From positions 922,770-986,769 of the forward strand of contig VXAU01003998.1 of assembly GCA_013399695.1 (NCBI GenBank): a stretch of 64,000 nucleotides of DNA, read 5' to 3'. The notes beneath the pieces were generated by a model. It saw nothing but the letters and a program-made list of their open reading frames with translations. It was not told the origin of the DNA and did no database searches. A program made the position numbers and the translations under genes. Shown one piece after another: positions 21,643 to 33,238 of the stretch (its first letter is position 1; each line of letters opens with the position of its first letter). This DNA comes from Formicarius rufipectus. Lineage: Eukaryota > Chordata > Aves > Passeriformes > Formicariidae.

Positions 21643-24600
21643 ACCATCCCCAACCTTGGCATGAAGATGTATCCTGCTTTCTTTTTTAATTATTTTTTTA
21701 TAGCTGCTCTTGATTTTTTAGTGACAATCAGGATTGTGGGGTTTTGAAGGAGAAAAGCCTTTTGAGGCAATGGCTGGTGACACCCTGTCACCAGCCTCCA
21801 TCCCCCCTGCATTCCCAGCAGTCATCTCCAGCCACCAGCTTGGTGCTGAGGGGATGCTGGCCAGGCAGAAATCCTGTAACAAAGGAGGAATATGGATTAA
21901 GTTTCCTCAGGGATCTCTCTTGGCTTATTGAGGCTTGAAAATTGGTGCTTGGCTTCTAGGGGTGTCACAGTTTCATCATCAGTGCGCTCCCAGCTGCAGG
22001 AATACTGCCTGCTCAACAGGGCTCCCAGGAGCAATGCTGACTGTCAGAGTGGCCAAACAAAACACTCTTTGTATGTGTATATATATTCAAATATTTTTCA
22101 AGTTCTCTTGACAACTCGGAACATTGTGCAAGAATACCAGCTGACTGAAGACTCCTCACTTCCATTGGATATCAGCTCTTTTCTTAGATCCGTTATCTGA
22201 GATCCATCTCACTGCATTTCCTATACTGTACACTGCGTGTCATAGAAACCTGAGCACTGAAAGGAAGATTTTTTTCCCTTCATTTTAGCCTTCTTTAACA
22301 TTGCTATTCTTTAACGACCCTTCACTTTCAGTGCTTCCAGTTCCTGCTGTTTCCAATTTTCCTTTGCCTCTTCAGTGCCTTCCCTTTTTTCTTTTTTTTT
22401 GCTCCCCGTATCTGAAATTCCTTCCTGGGGATGGCTGTAAGCCACATTGCAGCCTCGTGTGAAGATGCTCAGCGAGGCCCTAACTGAGGGGAGGAACTGG
22501 ACAATTTATTTGAGCCAGGCACAGCACCAGTTAACTTGCAGGGCTTTTGTAGTTCTTGAACTACAGGAGACACAAAGTTGTTTCTGTAATGCTTGCTCTG
22601 GTATCTTTGCATGGCACCACTCTGTGCAGAGAAGACACTCCTTCTGATCTCCCACTGCTTTTTCTTGAGTCACAGTCCTGATTTAACACCTTACCCTGTA
22701 AGAGCTTAATCCCTCTCTTTCTTTCTTTTCATTCTCATCTCCATAAGACACTTCACTCACTTTTTATTTCTGACTCAGACCTGATCACCTCTGCTGGTTC
22801 CCACCCTCTTTATATTACTACTTTCTTTAAATTTTCAGCTTAAGTATTTTTTAGTTTTAAGACTTTCTAGTCAATCTCTCTTCACAGGCAGTGGTTCACC
22901 AATTTTCCTCTTGTTTTTGTAATTCTGTTTCCCTCTGTGGTACTCTCAATAAGATTATTGTGCTATTTTCTGGCAGTCTTATCTGCTAACCCATCACTCC
23001 CGTGGTGCTTTCATCAGAATTTCCCTGCTCAGTCTTGAATTTCTTGTGTCTCCACTTCTCTCTTCCTTGAGAGGCCTCTTTGTATGACTCAGGTTCCTGT
23101 ATGACAACAGCAGTATTGACAGAGTGATAATTGTTGCTCTTTGGCTTTTATGTTTGCTCGCTTTGGTCTGTGTTAGGGTTGGCAGGAACACTTGGCTGAG
23201 TGCAGTCTTCATTTCTGCTGACTGCAGTCCTGAAAATGAGTGGAGTAAACCTTTCCCTGCATCTAAAAGAGGAGTTGCGACCGGGCCAGGGAATGGCAGG
23301 AATGGCATTTCAGTTGTCTATTATTGAGTGTCACGTTTTGTGTGTGGAAACCTCTAACCACAGCTGTTACCCTGTCCTGTAAATGGCAACACTGTGACAT
23401 GACATGTTCCTTGGCAGAGGGGATTTACATCTGTCTTAGGACCAGTGGGAGAAATGATAGCCCCGTGTGAACGCGTGCTGCGCGCATTTTATAGGGCAGC
23501 TGAGCTGTGCCGGGATTCCCAGTTTGCACCCATGACGTTTCAACCCAGCTCCAGCACGTGTTACACATCAGCACAGTGCCTTGATGTGGTCCAGCCTCTT
23601 TGTCTGGCAGACGTGCAACAACAAATGGGAAGCTCCGTGCTATGTGTGCCTACAGCTGTCCTCCTTTCCTCCTAAATCACTTCCCAGATTGTGTTCGCTC
23701 TTCACAATCTTTGCATACGTTTACAATGCGACAAACTCATTCAGGCTAGTCTTGCCAGGACTCCCAAGTCCGGCTAGTCTGTCAGGAGCAAGAGAAGAAA
23801 CAATGTTATGCTTTTAAGCCAAACGAACATTTCTGTTAAATGAAAACCAGGACAGAAAATGTTTCTTCCCCTTTTTGTAACTCTCTAATCTGTCTGATTC
23901 TGTGCATGTTTAACATCAAACCAGCCTTGAAAGAATTGTAAAAGTCTGAGAATTTAAACCTGCATCTTCCAGAAAACCAAAGTAACTTCTCTCAAAACTC
24001 TGAAAAACCTGCAGCTTTTGCTGCTGAAAAAGTTCAGTCAGATTTATTCTTTTTGTGGATACATTTTAAAGCAAGAACCTGGATAGTTTTATTTTTATTA
24101 AATATCTTCATTTTAAGATAGTACTTGAGACTATTTAGAAAAGACCTAGAAAGTATCAGATAATATTCCACCAGAAACTGTTTTCATTGCAAGTTTTTAA
24201 GCAGCTGTAGTCAACAATAGCTTTTTGCCCCAGCCATGCACACTTCAGGCATGTGACTAATCCTATTAACTTTAAGTGTACTACAGTGTTTAAAGGATTA
24301 GAGTCTTAATTACAGGTCATCTGCAGAGGTCAAATATCAAAGGCTGTTCAGAGCTTGAGTTTTAGCATTTTCTGAATGAATAATATTTGTGGAGTTTCCC
24401 CTTTTCATCCAGCATCCTTTCTGCAGTAAGTTAAATGGGTGTTCTAGTATGGCCTTTATTAAAAGAACTGAATCATCGTGATGTCTAACAGGCAGGGCTC
24501 CAGATCATCAGCTGTTCAGACATTTTCAAAGCTGGCCATGTATGCTCCAAAGAAGTTTAGGACTTGAAAAACATAAGTTTGAACAAGTTGAGTTTACATA

Positions 24601-24731
24601 GTGTGGTGCTGGTCTACTCTATAGCTGCTTTTGATTTGAATTATTAATCACTAAGGTTTTTTTTCTTATGATATATTAAACAGAAATGGAAACCAAGTCT
24701 TGGGATGAAAATTAGCTGGTATTGACAATGT

Positions 24732-24766
24732 ATAATTCAGACATCTAGCTTAGATGTCTAAATTAT
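24732..24766. repeat. 16-bp stem-loop with a 3-nt loop
   Basis: ataattcagacatcta is followed by gct and then tagatgtctaaattat. The arms are reverse complements over 16 bp with one mismatch (c38/a60 in the last two digits of the coordinates). It is too short for a microRNA precursor. It could be a relic of a short inverted-repeat element or chance. Confidence 0.7.
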
Positions 24767-26689
24767 GACCTTTGGCGTCAGACAGGAATCTCAGAAAAAC
24801 AGGGATGGGAATAATTTCCTTCCTCCCACATAAAAAGCAGGTAATTTCTAGTAATTAGGTAGTTGTTCACTCTGCATTTAAAAACTCAAAAACCAAGGCT
24901 GTTATTCTTTATATTCTCTTTTGCTGTTTTTTCATCTGCACTGTGAGAAAGCCATTTCTAACATTAACCCAGACCTCTGTTGCCCACTGAGACTTTTCAG
25001 CCGATGAGATGACTTTATTGCCCTCTCCCTTAGAAATACAGCACACATATTTAGGGCCCTCCTACTGGGTCTCCCCTTTCTCCAGGACAAACCACTCCAG
25101 TTCCTCCAATATTTCCTTATAAACCCTCTAATTCTCTATTCTATCCAAAGCAGAATACAATACCCCAACTGAAGGTTTATTAGCCCCAGGCACAACAGAA
25201 GAATAGTCATTTGCCTGGCAAACAATATTCCTTGTTATATATGTCCCAGTGCTATCACAAACCCTTTTGGTTTGTGATCCCTGCTAACTACCAAGACCAT
25301 CTATACAGTGATGCTATCAGACCAGTAATTCCACAACTTGCATTTCTGATGTTGGTAATTCTGCAGACAGTGAAAGCATGTCCTTTGAATTATTTTCTTT
25401 CCCCCTCCTGTAACTTGCCAAGTGTGTTGAGATCCTCTCTCTGTCCTCCAACACTTCCTACCCCTCCCAGCCAGTGAAGTTGGTAAGCTACTTGTCGGTT
25501 CTACCATCCAAATTATTTAATGAAAATATCACATTGGTGCTACAGAGATACTCCTGCAGGTTTGCACGTGGTGTGTCCGACCAAGTTAACAACATACCCT
25601 TGTTAAATATTCCAGTCTAGTTTACACCCAGTTCTGTACTCATCCATTTCTGTTTGTCTGGACTTGTTTGTGAGATGGATGGCCATGTGAGGCAGTGTTA
25701 GGAGTCTTTCTAAAACCGAGAGCTGGAAATGAACTTGCTTGACATAATTTATTCTAGGCAAAGTAATCTCTGTGATACTGATTTCTTTTCTAGGTACTTA
25801 AATGTGTCAGTGGAAGGACAGATTTAACTCCAGCAACTCATTTTTTAATGACTCAGCAGGTCATAAAGCAGGTACAGCTTCCTAATACAGGAATGCAAGC
25901 AAAACAAACAGAACTTGGAGAATGTGAACGCCTCTGCACATGATCTAAAATCATCAGTTATCTAAGACGCCTATGTTTCAAATTCAGAGCAGTCACAAAA
26001 TACCACTTTTACATGGCCGTACACTGGGGACACAAACGGAAGATGCCAAGAAACAAGCTTCCCGAGTCTTAATTTAAAAGTGATTTTAAGGAACTATCTT
26101 GGATTTTTCAGGCCAATTTCCAGCTTCATTATTAAACAAGGGCTATGAAATTTTCTGGTCCAGGGTGAAGTGCAAAGAAATACAGTTGCACCCCACTGAG
26201 CAGTTAGTTGTGTCACACCCTGTGACTGCCAGTGAGCATTCAGTGTACCCCTAAGGTCGATGCGTAAACTGTGCTATGAGGGTGAAGAAATGGGCCCTGT
26301 GGACCATCCATCAAATCAGGACTCTACTGATGAAAATACTAACCTCTTCATGAAAAAAAACCACACATGAACAAAAGGCAGATCTGGCAGAAAGTGACAG
26401 TAATGATATTGAACAACATCAGCTGGTAGGATAGCTGTATTTGCAAAGCATTCTCCTAACCAGTGAAAAAAGATCAGGATTGGGGGAGAAAAAAAAGAAA
26501 AAGAAAATAATTTAGATGTTTAGCTTATTCAACAATTAACTAAAGTATCTTTAAAGTGCCTGTTGCTAAACATGTCAAAAAAACCCAAAGATAAGTGTAT
26601 GGAAAATAAACAAAAATAGCCCCTCCATAATACGTGGTCATATTGTTTTATGAGAACAACCTCCTTCCCAAAGATGCTAAAAAGAAGGC

Positions 26690-26706
26690 AAAAAAAAAAA
26701 AAAAAA
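26690..26706 (+). repeat. Poly(A) tract, 17 A
   Basis: An uninterrupted A run sits in AT-rich intergenic DNA. It may be a retroposon tail, but I see no body to go with it. Confidence 0.8.
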
Positions 26707-27159
26707 TCACCATCTCGGCAAATCTGGAAAAAAGAGTATTTAAACATTAAAAAGCAGGGTATAATGGAGTTAATAGGAAAGCAAACAACACATGTAAGAC
26801 AGACTGCAAAGCAGTAAGGGCTTTCCTCTGTAACAGGATTAGGCTGATTTTAGGTCGCTGTCGAAACATGAGGCTTCAGGGGAGCATCCCAGATGAGAAA
26901 ACGCGGACTGAGAGACACTGCCCCAATTCGGGAGCCTTTTTCCACCAGATCCATCATTCAGTGCTGGTAAGCTCTCTGCTCTGGAAACTACCCTGAACCA
27001 AACCCCCTGCCTGCGTTTCATCCAAGCTCCCAGCTAAGAGACCGGCTATTTGCATGGAGTGTAAACTCTGAGACAGTGGTATTACATGTGCATGGAAAGC
27101 AACAGTCAGCACAGCTGAGCGGCTGGAGGTGTCACATGCACATACAGAGCTGTAAACAC

Positions 27160-27690
27160 ATGGGCTGGCTGTGCGGCTGCCTCGGCAAGGCGACCTCGCA
27201 CGGCGGGCAGCATTCCCGGAAGGATGTCATGCAGTGTGTCTGCCGGCTGCTCATCCACACGCCAGCTCATACGACCGGGAACAGGAGTTTGCTCATTTGG
27301 CTGGCGAGCAAGGAAATCAAGAAGGGGTGAGAACTGAGAGCAGGGCTAGAAGGGCGAAGTTGCATTTGGGAAATGAAGGCGCCAGCCCACGGGAGCCCCT
27401 GGTGGGCACGGGCAGATGGGGCCGCCCTCCAGCGGGACTTCTGCCCCTTGTTCTCGCTCCCTGGCTGGGCTGGGCTGGGCTGGTGACAGCAGATGGCAGT
27501 CGTGTCTTTAGTACGGCAGCAGCTGGAGCCCGCACTGCGTGGAGATGTTGCACAATGGCATGTTCAGAGCAGCATCTGTGACCCTCTCCTGGTGCCAGCC
27601 GTGCTTGTTCATGTTGGCCTCTGCTCAGGCGCTTTTGAGGGCTCAGCAGAGCCCTCCCTCCCACCCTTCCGGGAGGAGATCTTTCCACAG
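27160..27690. promoter_or_regulatory. GC/CpG-rich patch, possible unannotated promoter
   Basis: CpGs cluster at 27167-27290 (for example cctcggcaaggcgacctcgc) and GC stays high to 27.69 kb, in an otherwise AT-rich interval. A gggct tandem lies at 27463-27483. Both strands have open frames of 120-136 codons, as expected in GC-rich DNA. No known gene is expected here from the human order, so a lncRNA promoter or enhancer is only a possibility. Confidence 0.3.
27463..27483 (+). repeat. Short (gggct)n tandem, about four units
   Basis: ggctgggctgggctgggctgg is visible directly. It lies in the GC-rich patch. Confidence 0.85.
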
Positions 27691-30600
27691 AACGCTGCTG
27701 AGAGATAAGTAAACATCAAAAAGAGCATTCCAAAGCTTTATCTATTTCACTGGAAGTATTTGAAGCTCTTCATAATCATACATGCCTGCAAAGCTGAGAA
27801 ATGTGTGTTTGCCACATGCAGTTGCAGATGGTTGTGGCATCTGAGGCAGATCAAATGGATTGTACTTTTTCTGTTATTACTCAGAAGTCAAAGCATTTTC
27901 TTTTCAAACAGACATAAAAATACTTGGATTTATTTCCCAAACAGTGCTGAGAGCCTAGTTTGAAGATCTACTTAATTTTTTGGGGAAAGGCTATGGCATT
28001 TCTGAAAGTTAGGCTCCAAGCTTTTTTTTACAATTTCTACTATATTACATATGAAAATAAAAACAATATAAACAGCTGCCAAATGAAAGCAAAATAAAAT
28101 GAGCTGGTTCTTGAAACTCTGCTCCTCTACCTATTGCACCTCTTCATCACATCCTCTCCCTACACTGAAGAAAGTCATGCCCAGATCACAAAATAGTCCC
28201 CTTCCTCCAAGATTAACAAATCTAATCTCGTTTGCATGTTATACAGGAACAAGCCCCAGAATCAAGGGCACAAAACCCCTGCACCTCTCTAGTAAGATCA
28301 GTGTTGTCCTGAGCGTTTCCTTCACTTATATTTGGCTAATGTGGCAAAGTTCAATGCAAAACCAAACAGAAGGGAAAGCTTGTTTTATTTTAAACCGATT
28401 TCACACATACTTTCACAGACTGTTTTCACTCCTCCTTCTTTCAGGTCTGTAAGTGTGCAGATAGTTATGGCCATGTAGCCTCTGCCACGTGAGTCGTGAG
28501 TCAAGAGTCAAGGGTGTCCCAGCACAGGCAGTGCCTTCACCGAGTGCAGACCCTGAACACGGCACACACACCTGGATACTAATAACAGGGTCCATTGACA
28601 GTCCCAAACTAGGCACAGTTAATGGGGCCATCGAGAAGTAGCAGGAGAACAAGGGGACCAGAGGCAAGGCTTGAAACCAAGTCTTCAGTGCCCATCCGGG
28701 AGATGGGGCTGACGACAAAACTGCAGCACAGATCCAGGGTCCACCTGGGAGGCGTGGCTGGGGACGTGCTAGCTCTAGTATTGATCTAGGAGTCAGGGCT
28801 GGAGAAAAACTGCCTCCTACATAGGTCTGAGAGCCCTTGGTTCTCCAGACGCCGGAGCCTTCAGAAGCTGCACATGCCATTCCTTTGCCCGTTTTTGTAG
28901 TTTCTTGATGTTTTCACACTTGTACATTGCCATTCACACCCCATTCATACCAAGCTTAATGTTTCTATGTCAGATCCCTATGGCTGTACTGTCACATAAG
29001 ATTCTTTGTACATGGCGGCCGTGTTGTAAACAATTCAATGGAAACTACTTCAGTCTTCATCAGGAAGGCAATCAAAAGATAGTGCAGACCGAAAACAGCA
29101 AAGTAAGATGCTGCCTGTGTGAAGCAGATTTTAGCGAACAGGCTGCTGCCTCCTACACGAGCTCTGTCTTTTGAGTGTAGCCCCCATATTGAGCACTTCA
29201 CTGTAGTGTAATCTCACACACAATTTTCTCAGCAAGTTTCTCTGCAGTAGTAAGATGTATTTATCATGCAGTTAGCATGGTCAAAATTTGAGAGTGTTAT
29301 ATTAAAAAAAATAAAATAATTTCCTGATTATCATCTCCTAGTGAGTCTGGCTTTGTGCAGTGTGCTCAGCCTCAGTGCAGGGACTGTGGGCTTTGGAATA
29401 TAGAATGTAAGGTAATTAGGAGCAATATAATTTCAGTTAAGAAAATGTGAGGGTATTTTCATTCCAATACACTCTCAGCAAATCATTTGGGTTCATACAT
29501 TTAAGCTTTTATGCAATTGCTTTTTAGATAAACCTAGTTAACCTCCATTCTGCAGATTTATTTCAGATTTCCTAGGAGGAGGTTGTAATGTGTGAAGCAC
29601 CTTGAACTCATTTGGTGTACCTTTGAGAAATAAAGAATGTGTGGCATTGTGATGAATGATATGATCATTTCTGACTTTTCTTCAATAAAACTATGCTATT
29701 AACAGTTCTGCATTGAAATAGACCATCATTTTATCCATGGCACAAGTACTTAAGGGAAAAGCAATCCATTTTGTCAGAGCATACCTTGGTAAATTTAATT
29801 CCACCCCAATAAATGAGCAGTGCAAAGAGGATTGGAGCGTACCAGAAAATACTGAACGAAAGGTCAGATTTGTAGCAAGCATAAATCAACATTCTTGTAT
29901 GGCTTAAGCAGATTTATGCCTATATATACTAGTCAAGAATCTGGCTCATTACAAATGGATGAGCTCCAAATAGAGTGTCAAGCATGAGTTTGAGTTTTAT
30001 TTCTTTGACTTGTTAGCTTAAATCAGATTCTAAATATTCTGAAGATTTTTTTGTTCACTGTAACAGAGGAGGAAGCTAGTCTAGAATTGGGTTAAACACC
30101 CTCTATTGAAAGCCACCTTTTCAAACAAGGTCTGTGAAGTGTTAATAAACAGCTTGAGCAGAATGAATTGTTGTCCGCTTTTCCAAGCCATACATTCCAG
30201 ATTTCGAAATGTAGCATTTAGGGCAACATATATAACACAAAACCAGTGGATTGATTGTCCAAGGTTGTGATGATTTGGTGATGATCAGCAGGAGGTGATT
30301 TGGTGTTAGACTCACTCCTCTTTGAAGCACTGCAGTCCAGATAGTGCTTTGTGAAAAATCAAAGAGCATGCAGCACAGTACACTGAGAAGCAAGCCCATC
30401 CTAGGATTTGTGCAGAATTGCAGGAGAGTCTGAATAATCATCTTGGAGGGTTTTACATTTGACATGGTTGCATCAGGCTCTTCTTGGAGCAGGCATCCCA
30501 CAAACATTTGTGGATGCCTTAAGCCAGCATAGCTGCTGAGAGGAGAAACCTCTGCTCAGCCTGTATCACTGGCTTATTTGTGCTGGCATCAGGATTTGTA

Positions 30601-31810
30601 GAATTGCACAATGAAGCTGACTGGGAACCGCTCAGCTGGAAGCAAATCTAACAACAACAAGTTAGTTCCCTTAAGGCCATGCCTTTCAGCAGTGCAGGCA
30701 GACTGATGTTCATTGAACTCTGCTCTCCCAGTGGGCTGGAGAAAGAGGTTAAGGTCACTGCTCTGCAGAATGGCTACCTGCCATTGTCCCTGTAAGACAG
30801 GCTCAAGTGCAGCTGCGACGATGGATTCCAGTCCTGAAACACTGACTCCATGGCCCTCAGTAGGGCATAATGGAGGCGGTGGAGGGACATGCAGGAGAGA
30901 AATCTGGGCCAGGGGAATGTATCTGTTGAGGAGAGATGGAGGGATCATAGATCAAGCACTTCACCTTTGGCATCTTTGCCAGGCCCTGGCAAAGTCAGAT
31001 TTAGTTTGTGAAATCCAAACACTGCTCACGGATTTCTTTTCCCCCTGTGTATCAGCTGATGAATAATGAATGCTTTTATGCTGTGCCATTCTCTCCATTT
31101 CCGTTGCTGTTACTAAAGTTGTCTGACTTACAGACGTTTTCTCCTTTCACCTTGGTGTCTGTAGCCAGGTCCTCTAGGAAAGTCCAACTCCTGGATATCA
31201 TTCACAACCACAGGAAGTGAAAAATCACAGTGTTTGCTGCAGATTGCTAAGAGTGAGAAAAACCTCTGAAAAGAAACACCATTATTGATCAGAAAGGGCC
31301 TTTTCACCTAGCAAAAGTGTTCAAAAGTATTTACTAAGCATTTGAAAGAACATGTATATTTAGGAGCAGAATAGCCTAGTTTGGGATTGTGCTATTGTAT
31401 CTCAGAAACTTCAACACAGGTCTGTGGCTGGAAGGGAAACTGTGTGGAAAAGCAGTAGCCACTATAAGGAAGCAGGAACTCCCTTGTGGCATCCCTTGCC
31501 CACCTGATCTGCCTTTTAGATGAATCACGAAGCAGAGGCCGCTTCCACTTCCAGATGTCAATTCTCTCTCAGTATTTCCCACGACCATTGGAGTTTTAGC
31601 CTTCATGTCTGTCTTAGCTACATGCTTTTACTAATTGTGTTTCCCTTGTATAAATTCCCTGGCAGTTTTCAGTTCAGTTAGTTAAATAAACCATCGTTTC
31701 CTCCCTCAAATGTCAACTATTGTGGCCCAGGGTTCCCTAAGGGTCTCGCTGCCTTTAGATCAGCTGCTTCACAATCTGAGCACATTCACCTCCTTCTTTA
31801 AAGCATTTTC

Positions 31811-31846
31811 TCTACTTCTTTCTTTTTTTTTTCTTTTTTTTTTTTT
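31811..31846 (+). repeat. T-rich low-complexity tract
   Basis: Two long T runs are broken by single C bases. No associated element was recognised. Confidence 0.8.
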
Positions 31847-32329
31847 AACATAAGGACTTCCCCTGCACAGGAAATTCAAGCTTTAAGAGTAAAGATAACA
31901 GACAACTTGCTTTCTTTATCATCAGAGGGATTACAGGAAGCAATGCAGCTATGGCACTGAATCGTAGATTCAGCAAGATCCAGGTCATGTCTCCCAAAGG
32001 AGACATCATTTGAGGGGTGTTCAAATGGTTTAGGGACATTGCAAACTTATGAGTCAAGATTTGTACTCTCTTCTTGGAAGATGGAAGCCTCCACCATGCC
32101 ATGTCATGTATTTTGGCCTGTATTCCCAGGCTGCTTCCCTATATGGGTGTCCTATGAAAAAGGGGCAGAAATGCAAAGATTTCTTGTCCTACCTGTATTA
32201 ATATATTTTTAATTGGCTATCAGTGTCCCCAGAATATCAAACCCTTTTAAAGCCTAAAAGAGTCTGTCCATGCCTCACCATGCCCTTCTCCAGACAGATT
32301 CACTGTGATGGACAGGACTTTTGGTACCC

Positions 32330-33238
32330 TGATATACCAAATATAATAGCAAATTAATAGCAAGGGAGAACCTTCTCCATAAAGTTCTTCTATAAGTTAT
32401 GAGACTGCCAGCACCAGAAACAAACCGAACTAACTCTAGCAGTTCACAAAATAACTTTTATTAGTACAAGTTTGTGACAAACTACTGCAGGGTTCACATG
32501 GTTGGTGATAATTTTTAACTGCATGACTGCACTTAACTAATAAACAAAATCCCAAAACCAGAAGCAGCTCACAACTACCTAAGCCTCAAAACAAAACTCA
32601 AACACTCTCCCTCCACTACAGACCAATTTGCAAAGACTAGGACAAAATCTAAAGACACTCGTTAGCACAAAATGAAAAAGAAAGAATATAGCCTCTTCCC
32701 AGTAACACACATTTTAACTCATTAAGATAAGGCACTGCACACCTTAAAGCAAAACCACAAACAACAAGTCGGCAATATAGTGTAGGACAACATTAAAAAA
32801 AAAGAGAATATAAAATAAGATATATACCCGGCAAGTTACAAAGTATAGGGCAAGGTAAAATTAGTATCAAAGTAGTGAAGTACAATTAGTAAATGAAGTA
32901 TCTATGGAGTAAAGATGAAAGATGGTAATCTCTAAGGCTTAAGGCCTAAAGCATAAGGCATAAGGTAAGGTCAAGGTAAAGAAAAGCAGAGTAAATGGCT
33001 GCTCACCCCTACAGCGTCGGAAGGAGTGGGAGGAGACCAGGCAGCTGATCGGTTACCCCGCAGAGATGAGGGAACTTCTCCCCAATTTTGCTCATGTCCG
33101 ATCTCTTTTTATACTTTTTTTCTTAAGCAGTTTGAGTGACTATAGGCAATAATAATTTTGGAGGTGATAGACAGATGACGTAGGCTCCCTGTGTTCCTGT
33201 AGGATGCTTCGAGGGAAGGCCATGCTACATCCATAACA
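32330..33238 (-). mobile_element. Endogenous retroviral LTR, minus orientation
   Basis: Read on the minus strand the element begins TGTTATGG (33238) and ends TATATCA (32330). The two ends form the short imperfect inverted repeat expected of LTRs. A polypurine run, AAAGGGTGGAG, lies directly upstream. Inside are GTATAAAAAGAG (TATA, 33106-33113) and an AATAAA signal near 32457. The flanks (ctcca on one side, taccc on the other) do not match as a target duplication, so this is more likely the 3' LTR of a truncated provirus than a solo LTR. Boundaries are inferred; the family is not identified. Confidence 0.65.
32932..32981. repeat. Short degenerate tandem repeat (taaggc/ataagg)
   Basis: The run ctaaggcttaaggcctaaag, then cataaggcataaggtaaggt and caaggtaaag, contains several copies of a 7-9 bp taagg-type motif. 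It lies inside the minus-strand LTR, downstream of its predicted transcription start. Confidence 0.6.

Larger units (their letters stand above)
21643..26999. other. Gene-poor intergenic DNA
   Basis: No supported exon is visible. Contents are short noisy open frames, a T-rich tract near 22.39 kb, and one strong stem-loop at 24732-24766. Confidence 0.55.

Noticed and set aside
30589..31066. Overlapping 117- and 119-codon frames on opposite strands
   Set aside because: No domain or splice context recognised; likely chance.
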